Shown here: positions 13,006 to 34,962 of the stretch, one piece after another | Layout: each line of letters starts with the position of its first letter | How positions within the stretch are numbered: the first letter of the stretch is position 1 | Origin: Mactra quadrangularis | Taxonomy: Eukaryota > Mollusca > Bivalvia > Venerida > Mactridae | Direction of reading: 5' to 3' | Assembly: GCA_025267735.1 (NCBI GenBank) | Contig: CM046294.1 | Location: 9,086,001 to 9,150,000 of the forward strand | Length of the DNA stretch: 64,000 nucleotides | Translations under genes and position numbers: made by a program | Notes under the pieces: model-generated | What the model was told of the DNA's origin: nothing | The model's input: the letters and a program-made list of their open reading frames with translations, nothing else | Databases searched by the model: none

Positions 13006-13251
13006 TAGGGCTGCCAATATGGACTTGCGAAAACAGCTAAAATACTCAACTACTTCCAAAAAAACCCAAATTTATTTGGATTTATTTTTACTCATATTGA
13101 CGATAGTTAGAAAATCCTTTTATCAGTGTTTCATATACTTCACATTTTAAGCTTCTATAATATTTATAATTAGGTATGATGTATTTTCTGAAGACCACAA
13201 AAGGCTGAAATCTTCAAAGGTGCCTGTGCTGTCAGAGAGATTGGCAGCCCT
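13006..13251. mobile_element. Putative hAT-type MITE in the SDHB 3' UTR/flank
   Basis: AGGGCTGCCAAT at 13007 is inverted at 13240-13250 (ATTGGCAGCCCT). The 12-13 bp inverted ends enclose about 245 bp without coding potential. The (C/T)AGGGCTG-type start suits hAT elements, but no convincing 8-bp duplication was found. On the SDHB strand the element contains two AATAAA hexamers. Confidence 0.45.
13071..13086 (-). promoter_or_regulatory. Candidate SDHB polyadenylation signals (two AATAAA)
   Basis: Plus-strand TTTATT at 13071-13076 and 13081-13086 read AATAAA on the SDHB strand, about 310-325 nt past the stop codon. They are the nearest clear hexamers noticed. Actual use is not shown by the sequence. 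Confidence 0.35.
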
Positions 13252-13394
13252 CACAAAACAATTATTCAACCAAAACAATTGGTCATTCTACTCTCACTAA
13301 CAGAGTTACACAAATATTTTGTTAATTTGTTGTCAATAAATTCAACTTAATTGTACACAATATTTTTCGAAACTGAGTTATCATATCATAATAT

Positions 13395-24696
<11,302 letters not shown>

Positions 24697-25979
24697 CTTT
24701 CACTTCTAGTTCCCTTCGATTACATAAACAACTGACGAATGAAACGGAGGTATTCCGAAAAAAATAACTTTTCAGACTGGTCTACTGAATTATAGCCAAG
24801 ATATTTATTTACAAGAAAGATTCAATTTATGGCGAAAAGTACAATTTATGATTATTGGATAGATTAAAATTACAAAAAAAAAAATAATTTTAAAAAAGAT
24901 TTGTACATCTTTTGATTGGCATAAATAGACGAAATTTCGAACCTGATGGTCAATGAAATATATACTTCCGTCAATTTCGGTTACTTTCGGTTACAAAAGG
25001 TATATACTAAAATACGAAAAATCATTTTGGCGAAAAGGCATAAAATAACTTCAGGACTTCTAGAGGTTATTTGATAAATGAAAATATTACACACATAGCA
25101 CTTAAATGAATAAACAATACAATATAACATATAATACAAATACTGTAATAGAAATACATTTATTGTGCTATGACCAGGGAATTAGATACACAATCTATGT
25201 CTCTGGCTATGACATATTTTCATTTATTATGGATATCGCAAAAAAAGAAATGTGAATTTCAGACGAAAATGCACACAATAATACCTTTGCCAAAAGGTGT
25301 GAGTAATAATTAAATTTGTTGGCGAAATTTTTTTTTACATACATCTCCCGAGAATTACAGTATTGTACTTTTTGTGTGTTTTCACTCACTGGGATAATAT
25401 GTTTCGGAGATATCAACATAGTAGGCCTAACATTGACTCTGTATGTTAAGTGGAAACTGTTTGGGTTGGCAGTATATATTAATGCGACGGATCGGTTAAA
25501 ACATCCAATATATCAGCTAAATCAATGTCCTTATGTACATGGGGTATATGCCTTAAATTAGACAAAATATCATAAAAAATTAGTTCAGGTCATCCACGTA
25601 AACATTGCGTATATAAACATAGCCAGTTTCATTACACACCAATATTTAGGGGTGTATTTTTTTTCAGTTTTCTAGTTTAGTTATTTGACACTTATTTAAC
25701 AAACATATCATTATATAAAAATTAAAAATTTGCAAACACAGTATTTAAAATTAATGTAAAATATCAAAGTATATGTTTTAATTCGTAAAATGCTGTTCAT
25801 AGATCAGCTTATTCACCTATTCAGTGGACAAGTCCAATGTTTAAAGTACAAAAACACACATGACCTAGAATACGACCTGTATAGATGTAAATGTTTTCAT
25901 TTATATTATGGTTTTGTTGGAATTAACGCATTCTATAAATAGCAGGTGATAATATCAGTTAGACCGTTTGTGTACAGAA
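24697..25979. other. SDHB 5' flank and AT-rich intergenic DNA
   Basis: Contains the presumed SDHB 5' UTR and promoter just above 24696, with no clear TATA box. A short segment near 25005-25050 (AAAATACGAAAAATC, GGCGAAAAGGC) resembles units of the tandem repeat at 38217-38565. Otherwise nothing recognisable. Confidence 0.5.
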
Positions 25980-26158
25980 TGGGGGTTAACGCCGTAGCAA
26001 CACATTGTATTGGTGATATCACGGTGGCCAGACAACCTTCTCGCCGTTCTTGGAAACACATTAAATCTCTGGATCCTGAAAGTATGTCCCAACCGGAAAT
26101 GGAACCCATGACCCCTTGATCAGTAGACTGCAACCGACTGAGGTAGCTGGACGGGCAT
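25980..26158 (-). mobile_element. tRNA-derived SINE (minus strand), SINE C
   Basis: The minus strand from about 26158 reads AGCTACCTCAGTCGGTTGCA (A-box region), then GGGTTCCATTTCC (B-box position). The tail is AATGTGTTGCTACGGCGTTA. Length is about 180 bp. The tail is nearly the same as that of SINE D, but the bodies differ. Confidence 0.65.
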
Positions 26159-26250
26159 TGTGTTAGCATATATATATTGTACATAAGTACATTTATTTTT
26201 TTCTTACCAATAGTCCTATATAATTCACAAGCAATGAGGATATCAATACC

Positions 26251-26445
26251 TTTGCTCACGAAAGGTTCAAAGATGCTATTAGTCGGATAATTCCAGTTAC
26301 TGGTCCAATGCTACTACCAAAAGCATCCGAATTTGCCAAGCAACTTAAAATAGATACATTCAAGGTTTCTGAAGGTTGGCGTCAAAGTTTTAACCCAGAT
26401 ACAGTATGTCATTTTGGTAAAATGAGGGGCGAAACGCCGAGTTGA
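26251..26445 (+). pseudogene. Tigger/pogo-type transposase relic (CENP-B-type DNA-binding domain)
   Basis: One open segment of 64 codons ends at a TGA. Readable blocks are RIIPVTGPMLLPKASEFAKQ, then IDTFKVSEGWRQSF, then FGKMRGETPS. This is the order found in the CENP-B-type helix-turn-helix of Tigger transposases (IPVSGPML..KA..FA...-F.AS.GW...F). Nothing of the DDE catalytic domain follows, and no start codon context or ends are present. It is a fragment of a DNA transposon, not a host CENP-B gene. It may relate to the pogo-like element at 28728-30152. Confidence 0.75.
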
Positions 26446-26931
26446 TGTAATTATGTATAGACATGTTTCAGATTGGAAATAAAAAAATCCCAAATTATGT
26501 GAAGGTTACGAGGAAAAAGACATTTCAATATGGATGAATCTGTGTTTTTTAAAGACACCCTTCGGAAAACATTATATTTTCAATCCCAAGACTGTGTGGA
26601 GGCAAGAGATCGAAGGATCGCCGAACTGTAGCATATACATAATACTCGTACCACATAATTGTGTAGGTAGGCTTATATTATTGTACTAACTAAGTATGTT
26701 GCTGGCTATCAGCTTTTGTCTAGGCATTTATGAGTTTTCATTCTATTCGTTTGAAACAACTACAGAACGATAACATTATTAAAAAATTGAATACTGTCTT
26801 GTTACATTGCAGATTGCTGTACGTACATGATGACTATTATCATAGAGACGTGCCTCTAATAGAGACTCCATTTTATATGAATTTATGCAACGACATTGTT
26901 ATAGAGCTTTATTTGTGTCTAAATGATTTCT

Positions 26932-27190
26932 TGGGTACCGGGCGGGGCATACTTTCGTGGAGCTTGGTCATGAAATTATTTCTACGGGTGTTCTCCCTCC
27001 TACCAATGATTTTAATTATGTAGGGCAGTTGTCAGTCACTGACGAAAGTATGCGCTTAGTAGTCGGTTAACATCTAAATCCAGAGATTAAGCCTTTCCAG
27101 GATGTGTGAGTAGGTTGACTGATCGCCGTAATATGACCTATACATTGTGTTGCTACGGCGTTAAACCCAATAAAGCAAACAAACAATTTC
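26932..27190 (+). mobile_element. SINE D, plus-strand copy
   Basis: Collinear with the reverse complement of 48776-49000. Shared blocks include GGTCATGAAATTATTTCTAC, GGGCAGTTGTCAGTC and GTATGCGCTTAGTAGT. The tail is ATTGTGTTGCTACGGCGTTA followed by AACCC and an A-rich end near 27185. The tRNA-like head present in the other copy is missing or too diverged to see. Confidence 0.75.
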
Positions 27191-27295
27191 TTGGACTTCC
27201 TGACAGCTTGAATGGTAGGTTGAATAATAACTTACATACTTTGTTCACATCTAATCTTGTGATCAAATTATCATTTGATTTGGAATGTTACACTG

Positions 27296-27315
27296 CCCCC
27301 CCCCCCCCCCCCCCC
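27296..27315 (+). repeat. 20-bp poly-C tract
   Basis: Uninterrupted run of C followed by ACCAAAAAAG. It is prone to slippage, so its true length is uncertain. Confidence 0.95.
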
Positions 27316-28279
27316 ACCAAAAAAGTTCCTTAACAGCAAGAATTACTCCAACTTTCAAGTTTAGGTTTGAAAAATAATTGCATGTTTATTTTATTCATTA
27401 TTCATACAAAGAAAACAGTTTTCTTTTGGTACATTTTATTTTTGAATTGCAGGAAAAAATATATTTATCAGCCTCCAAAACTATGGTCAATGTATCACAA
27501 TGAAAAAACATCAAATAACAAATATCATTTGTTGTGTACTTGTATTGTTACATTTTATTATTATTTTTATTATATAATTTTATCATTCTATTATGTTGGT
27601 GGTACATAAGTCAACTCTGCCAATTTAAATACTTACTACAGTACTTATGTACTTACGATCAATAAAAATAGATACATGTCTTCAAGTACATACATTATCG
27701 AACAGATATCGAGTACATTGTATTTAAATCAGAAGGGTTAAAGTATGCGAAACAAACAGTTGAATTAAATATAACAAAAGTCAGGTCTTTAGCAACTGCA
27801 CTAAAGGTCTTTTATTTTTTCAGTTAGGAAGCATATTTTCTAGCAATGTTCCAGAGACTTTTATTGTGAACTTATATACAAATGGAAGGTTTCTTGCAAC
27901 CATGATTGGACGAAGGAAAGATCTAGGTTCCCTGGTTCGACTCTCACAATGAACCGTGCAAATTTACTTTAGATTGGGTTTTATCTGTGTTTGTTTCACT
28001 TCACATATGTACTAATGGTTACCTGCAATAATTGTATAGTTCTGTTGCTCTTTTAGCAGACTAACAAAAAATTCTCCACATATATTAATGTGTAGACAAA
28101 ACATAATCTGATTAATAGGGTGATAACTGGCAGTACAGTCGATATCAAGCTAAAATTCCAAATACTTTTGCCACAGTTTTCCAAAGAGTTGAAAGCTGTT
28201 AGTAGTCTGTCTGACCATTTTGGTAAAATATACCATTTCACTGATGGTTATATACATTTAAAACATGCAATATAAACTA

Positions 28280-28673
28280 TAGTCCAACAGAATTAACCTG
28301 AGCTTGACCTTTATGCAAGAATATATTAAACTCAATATTTATGGTCTATTTTTGTCTTCATTTGTAAATCACGCTTTATCGGAAGCTTTCGGAAAAATAC
28401 ACGTACTGAACAATTAAGATTGTTTTTATATAAATAAATACTTTGAAACTGTGCCATAATATTGCTGACTTACTTGTTTCCCAAAAACTAATGTGTCCAA
28501 AATTAAAAGAACAATGAAATGCCACTTTTAATAAATTGATTTATAGTCACACCTGTTGTTATAAACACGTGTATAACCGTATACACACAAACGGAAACTC
28601 ACGATTTAATGTAAGTGAATTGTGTAATTATTGTAATTAGGTAGTTCAAGCTCAGGTTAATTCTGTTGGACTA
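28280..28673. mobile_element. 394-bp MITE, copy 2, perfect 24-bp TIRs
   Basis: The 24-bp ends starting TAGTCCAACAGAATTAACC and ending GGTTAATTCTGTTGGACTA are exact inverse complements. The interior aligns along its whole length with 16083-16475. The flanks are TATA-like, so a TA target duplication is possible but ambiguous. Non-coding. Confidence 0.85.
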
Positions 28674-28727
28674 TATAAGATACCAAATGGTCAAACTCTT
28701 AGGGCTGTATGCCTAATATATTCAATA

Positions 28728-30152
28728 CAGTCCAACCCCTCTTAAGCAGCCAGCCAAGGGAAACAGCCAAATTGGCTGCTTAAGCGGGGTGACCACTTAA
28801 GAGGGGGTTTGGCATTGAGAGGGGGGGGGGGTCTGGAGGTAAAGTTTTAATGAAATAGTGTTGTTTTAATTGAAGTTGTATGCTTGTTTAATGCTTTACA
28901 AGACAAGGTCGCGCAATAGACAGTAAATTATTTTTATTCTGTGTGATATTCTTTACTTCTGTTGTATAGATAAAAACTAAACACTTGCTGATATATGTAC
29001 GACCAAGTTGAGAAAAAAAATCGGTAATTTAGTCGTTCAGACTAAATGCCGTAATAGTTAAAAAATACGAAAATGAAACTGTGAAATTTACGCAATTTAT
29101 ATGTCTGAAATTTGATAAAAGTCTTATTAACCAACAAATAATTTAATAACTAGTGCTTTGAAAACTGTGTATCATTGTTGGCCTCGTTCAAATAATTCGA
29201 ATGTAGAACGCAGCCTATTTTCGGAAAATGCATTTTATAACGTCCTCAATTTTGACCTTTCTTTGTTTAAAAATATTAATCATGAAAATTATTTCCTTAC
29301 GAACAAATAATTTCGGATGATCGTACTTTTTCAGAAGTACATCTTCACGTGCAATAAACATGTTCTATGTACACACTAAAATTATTTTCCGTCACATAAA
29401 ATGCTTTGGCAATAATTCATCCCTCTTACGAATATGAACGGTCAGAATTGGTTTTAAACAAGACCGGATATAGGTTAAATTGTTCATTGTATATTACGTA
29501 AAACATAATTATCAGATTATAATCCGTGTCACTCAGTTGATTATACACGCTAACAACTATAAGATAGCGAATTATTGATTTTTAGAGCCTGATAAAATAA
29601 TGTAGCGATTTCCTTTGTATTTATAAGACACGGGTCATTGCAATTATGTCAATAAACATGACTACGGTGACCGCTTAGTAATAGATAATTTTCGTAGGTG
29701 CGAAATACACAAGATCAAACTATCGATTAACTTTTATGTGCATTTTCTTAAGTTCTGTAATTATCGATTAGCAAACCGCGAAAGGTGTGTCTAAATAAAC
29801 TGCTCTGATTGGCTTCCTCGATCATAAAGGGACTGCTTAGTTATGTTGCCATCGGCAACGTGATAAAGTTTATTCGATAACGTTGACATGTGTATTATGT
29901 ATAACGACAAAAGATGACACGCTCTGATAAATTTTGTCAATATACATAACGGTCAGACTCTTATGCACGTGGCCGCTTATGCGCGGGGAAAATTTGGTTT
30001 GGGATGCAAAATGGCTGGCCGTTGGCTGGAGAACGGGGGTGACCGCTTAATAGGGGTGCATTATAGAGCGTTTTCCGACGGTCGCGGCATGAGCTGGCCG
30101 CTTACAGGGGGTGACCGCTTAAGAGGGGTGGCCGTTAGGAGGGGGTGGACTG
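28728..30152. mobile_element. 1425-bp non-autonomous pogo/Tigger-like element with TA duplication
   Basis: The left end is CAGTCCAACCCCTCTTAAG. The right end, read inward on the other strand, is CAGTCCACCCCCTCCTAA. TA lies directly outside both ends (28726-28727 and 30153-30154). Both subterminal regions carry repeated GTGACC(A/G)CTTAA-type motifs (near 28779, 30040 and 30110), as expected for transposase binding sites. No transposase frame is present in the AT-rich interior. CAGT ends with TA are typical of pogo/Tigger elements. Confidence 0.75.
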
Positions 30153-30540
30153 TATTCAATAGTTTATACGAACTTATAAATAACAAATGGATTTATGTCG
30201 GCGCCAAATAAACTTTTTGGAGTGTAAAACTACAAATAGAACTCTCAGGAATTTTACCTTAAACATATTCGACCAGTGTGCAACACCATGAGATATGTAC
30301 TGTCAAAATATATAATAAAACAATGCATCTGAACGACAGTGTTACCTTAACAATGTAAAACAGTGACAGTGTAATATAGTATAAATATTTAATGCTCAAA
30401 TATACTGTAAGATAGAACATATGGGTAAACCTGGAGAAGTCCGCCTTATAAAGCTATAAACATACACTAAAGTTAATGTGAAAATACTCACAAAAATATA
30501 GCAAAACAACAAAGCATTTCAAAATAAACATTTATCACTA

Positions 30541-31391
30541 CAGTGCCATCCAAAAATACCTTAACACTTGTAATCTGAGCTGTTTTTAGTTGTTTGACTT
30601 TGTCGGACAATTGTATATACCACTTTTGAGTATTCCTTATAGCTTACTACAAAAACTACTTTTTGAGGTACATGAAGGAACTCAACTCTTCAAGCATATG
30701 TATTACAGAGCCCATAAAATCAAACACTGTAATATATACAACAGTGAAGATTACCCGAGGTGAACCCCAATTTGAAAGGATGTGATGCATTGATCTCTCA
30801 TCCTATACGAAGACGATAAAACATATCTTGACGACGCATAACTTTATCGCACAAAACGACTACGCACAGGAAGTAGTGCATTGCATGCATGAACATAAAA
30901 TCGTTGTATGTTTTCTTTAAATTATCATGATTAAATTGTATATCAAATGTCTGGAAGCTATTGGTGGGCACTGTTACTATCATAAGAATGTATTTAATAT
31001 TCAATAAATTTTACTTACTTAATTACATGCTAAAATTTACCTATTCAAACTTAACATGCTAAAACGGTCATTTTAATAAACAGCGTGATGTATAAACCCT
31101 AAAAGTATCCAACTCCTAAATACATACAGCGTCATCCATAAATACATTTACACTAAGATAAATGTAGGATATGAATCTAAAATTTTACCAAATACTTGAG
31201 ATTTAAAAGATATATCTGTAATAACATGCATGTGTATAACAGTTACAATTGTATTAAGTATCAAAACCAATCTTTTATATGTTACAATCTATTACAACAA
31301 TTATAATGGGTTAATGCATCTAAAATAAAAATCAACTTCATCAATGAAAAACAGCTTTCTTACAAGTGTAAAGGTATTTTGGATGGCACTG
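30541..31391. mobile_element. 851-bp mariner-like element, TA duplication, with internal end copy
   Basis: The left end CAGTGCCATCCAAAAATACC is inverted at the right end as GGTATTTTGGATGGCACTG, with inverse ACTTGTAA / TTACAAGTGT further in. TA flanks both ends (30539-30540 and 31392-31393). A diverged copy of the left end, CAGCGTCATCCATAAATAC, lies near 31127, suggesting a nested or rearranged relative. There is no transposase frame. It ends about 155 bp beyond the stop codon of the B-box/NHL gene. Confidence 0.75.
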
Positions 31392-31546
31392 TATATAATT
31401 ATATAATACACAGTTCATTCTTGATTACTAAATAAAGTACTAGTTTCACAGTTGTTCTACGTCTTAAACCTGAGCTTAGAAACAAGGCTCTATAGTCATT
31501 TAAGTTCATTACGATGCTTCTAAGAACTATTAAACACACAAACTAA

Positions 31547-33935
31547 TTAATCTATATTTTCTACTTTATATACCTTAACACCTCTTGTATAATCACCAAT
31601 GTAAAATCTTCCTCTTGCTGTATCGAAACATATCCCTTGTGGTCCATTCAATCCTTCACTGAAGACAGTTTTTATACATCTACCATCATTATGAAGTTGT
31701 ATAATTTTGTTGGACTCGATGTCACTAACAAATACTTGTCCATACTGATCTACACATATACCCCAAGGTCTAGATATATCATGTTTCACAATATTTATCA
31801 CATTTCCCTCGTCATTCATAGTAATAACACCTATTTCATAGTCCGTGACATGAATATTTTTGTTAAGTGGATTGACAACTAGATTTTTAATGTTAGAAAA
31901 TATGTTGTTTCCATCAGGACATTTACTATAAGATTTCAATAGTTTGCCATTCACGTCATATTTAAATAAACTGTCCCCACTAGAAGCATAAAATATTCCA
32001 TCATGATAATGTAAACCAAAAATATCATGATCAACATTTATACGGCCAGGTTTACTTGCCCTATCCATCACCAGAATTTTTTTACCCAGACCTACAGCGA
32101 TTTTAGTCAAATTAGTGTTTGATACACAACATACTCCTCTTGGTATAGATTGACATGGAATTCTTTGAGATACATCAAGAGTTTTGTAAGACAAAAGATG
32201 TATGCACTTGTTATTATAATCAGTGAAGCATATTAAACCCCTAGTTGTACAACATGAATCATATGTGACATCAAAACCAGAATCAATATCTTTTATCTTA
32301 CTAAACTTATACAGACGTGGAAGCGTCACTGAAACTTTACCTAGATCAGATACTTCAAATTGTAGAACTTGTTGATGTAAACTGTCAAGATCAAATGCCA
32401 GTCTTTTGCCAAGATTCACTTGTTTCATAATACTCTCTTTTAACTGTTCAGCTTTACTAATAACTTCCTTACGTTTCTTTGACAGAGCGAAAACTTCAGG
32501 AACATTATGTGCAACTGACTTTACCTCCTTCAACAGTTCATCAATGTCGTCTATTACATCATTTAAATCAGTAATCTTAGGTTTCAAATCATTGCTTATT
32601 TTAGCATAGCTGTCCTCAACCTTCTGAATAGCATTTTCAGCATGTGCATTAATGATATCTATTAGATCGTCTCTTGTAGTTTTGATGGTATCAATGATAC
32701 TATTTTTGTTTTGTTGAAGCACTGTTTGTTCCTGATGAAAAACATGAAGGCTTGACTTTAACTCAGTCTCAATAATTTCTACTTCTCGAATAAATTGTTG
32801 AACAATATTATTTGGGTTCCTCTTGACAAAATCTGAAATGTCCTGTAAGCCTTTACATCTTTTACTGAAAAATAAAAACAAACATTGCTCATATATGTAT
32901 TAGTTAAAATAAATGTATTCACCAAGTTTAACAAATAATGAAGCCCACATCAGAGAGATTATTCCAGGGCACAAGTGACTTCTATTCAAGGGAACATGGA
33001 CTCAAATCGAGGGCATAAACTGTAATCCTCTATGAGTTTAGTCATGAAATATTCTTCCATTCTTCCGCATAGCTCTGTATCAAGATAGGCAGTTGTCAAC
33101 AATTGGCAAATACATGGCTAAGTATTGAGGTAAAACTCGTGTCAATAGATGTATGCCACTCAAGAAGCTGTGAGTGATAAAAATAGTTTGTGACATCAAA
33201 ATAAATAAATCGAAATATGGCTATTTGCATGGCGAATTAGTTTCATGTTGATCACATTCGAAAGAGCGAAGCCTTGGTTACAAGGTACAAAGGTATGTGG
33301 CATTACCCAAATGTTATGCTTAGATTATTCAGGTACTGAAATTTGGTAAAACTGAAAGAACCAGATATGCATACAAGAGAAAATACAAGTTAGACCACGA
33401 TCGTAGTCATTAAACTTAACTAAACAAAAGCATGGAATAAAATAGTTTAATACATAAGAAAAGTGAATTGGCATGGGCCACTGTGTAAAATATTGCCAGT
33501 AGTGTAGCAATTTACCTGATGAATGATTTCAGGGTTGTACATTTGGTGGTATTTGGAGAACTAGATTTATGATAGTAAAATAAAGAGAAGTATAACTGAA
33601 CATCCTTACCTATGTTTTAAAGTTATGCATACGATACAGCCCACTTCGTCATGATCTTTGCAATACATAACAATATTATTATGTGGATGTCGGTCACATC
33701 TTGATGTTGGAAAACTAGCCAACTTTCTTCCAACATGGTCATCTGTAGATATTATATCATGAGCTCTAAAGGCTGGTACGACTTTATGAATGTCTTTACA
33801 GATATTACAGTAATAGTCTTTACAATTCATGCAATATACACTAGCTTTTGTTGATATATTTTGATTCTTACAAACTGAACACATGTGATCTATAACTTCA
33901 TCTGATGAATAAACATCACTACCTCCTGTCGCCAT
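31547..33935 (-). CDS. B-box/coiled-coil/NHL protein (TRIM class without RING)
   Basis: Two minus-strand exons, 33610-33935 and 31547-32864, join in phase (AG|T gives Ser109). They give 547 residues from the ATG at 33935 to a TAG stop. The 745-bp intron has GT-AG ends. B-box 1: C19-x2-C22, C35-x2-C38, C43-x2-C46, with H50 and H59. B-box 2: C80-x2-H83, C92-x2-H95, C100-x2-C103, H108-x3-C112. A long helical, coiled-coil-like region rich in E, K, D and I follows (about 120-260). The C-terminal half is a beta-propeller with NHL-like blades, such as RPWGICVDQYGQVFVSDIES and GPQGICFDTARGRFYIGD. No RING precedes the B-boxes and the ATG starts only 18 residues before B-box 1, so E3 ligase activity is not expected from this chain alone. 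Similar proteins are annotated as TRIM56/TRIM71-like in molluscs; an orthologue cannot be named. Confidence 0.9.
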
Positions 33936-34379
33936 ATTATTTGTGTAACTACTGTCATGTAATGAACTGTGCAGGGTGTCAATAAAAATATGATAACTTA
34001 AGTCAAGTTAGATCTACTTATGTTGTTCTTCGACACCAGTTGAATTATTATAGTATAATATACACTATAAATCCTCATTAATATGTGTTTGTCAACCAAG
34101 TTCATACATCTGGTAGAATCAAGTTGAATACACACAAAGCAGAATAAACCATTACTGAAATGTAAAAATTAAAACAATACAAAACTATAATACACAATAT
34201 AATATTTATAATTACAACTGTCAAGGTATAACCATTACAAGGTACATTTGCATTCATAATAAACATAACAGCATTTTCTTTCATGCATTACAGTGAAATG
34301 TTGTGTTGTAACAAGTGGGTTCTTTCTTGTAAAGAGTGTACATTTCAAGCCCGGCAACTGGATTTAGCACAAAAAAATC

Positions 34380-34572
34380 GAATTTACATTATAGTTTAAT
34401 ACGAGCGGAGCAGGCATTGACTTTTTCGTTAGAATGTTATGATAATGGTGTTCAGATTTGCACCTTTGACATGCGAAAATTCATAAATTTTCCACATCTT
34501 CGGGACGGGGATACCCCTTCCGAACCTACCCCAACTGTGCCCCCACTAACGACCCCTCTAGATCCGGCCCTG
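34380..34572 (-). repeat. GGGCCGGATC repeat family, minus-strand copy
   Basis: The minus strand begins CAGGGCCGGATCTAGAG and continues with GTTCGGAAGGGGTATCCCC and ATGTCAAAGGTGCAAATCTG. Plus-strand relatives lie at 54586-54745, 54876-55030 and 55192-55290. The CAGGG start could mark a hAT-type end, but opposite ends were not found. Confidence 0.65.
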
Positions 34573-34811
34573 CATTTATATAGGGAATGGTCACTAAGTA
34601 TGTGGGTTCATAATTTTCAACAAGCGTAAGTTCATTTATATTATTTTAATACTTGGATAATTGAAACATACAATATACTTGATGATATAGTCCATTTATT
34701 TTCAATTTTAATCGTGATTAAATACACACAAACTTTTATTTTGAATTGTGAAATTGTTTATATTTAAAGTGGAGGACTTTTACTAAATTATTATTGTTAT
34801 TATCACAGCAA

Positions 34812-34962
34812 TACGTTTCAAACACCGGAAACTCCTCACAGTGCTTACGTCACGCTTTGCTACTTAATCACAGCCACCATGTAAACCACCTGACGCTAGT
34901 AATACTAACTATTTATAGAATGCCCAAACTTCTCACTGTGCTTACGTCACGCTTTGTTATTT
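34812..34962 (+). repeat. Direct repeat containing TGCTTACGTCACGCTTTG
   Basis: The 20-bp GTGCTTACGTCACGCTTTG-type block occurs twice, about 100 bp apart, with similar flanks (AAACTCCTCACA / AAACTTCTCACT). It contains the CRE-like core TTACGTCA. This may be a small tandem duplication or two transposon ends in the same orientation; a function is not supported. Confidence 0.6.

Noticed and set aside
26251..26445. Host CENP-B-like gene
   Set aside because: Only about 64 codons of the DNA-binding segment survive, without the remainder of the protein or splice structure; a transposase relic is the simpler reading.
26730..27333. Plus-strand frames of 75-97 codons
   Set aside because: They overlap SINE D and the poly-C tract; no domain-like sequence.
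31637..31882. Plus-strand frame within the B-box/NHL gene
   Set aside because: It is the antisense shadow of the well-supported NHL-encoding exon.
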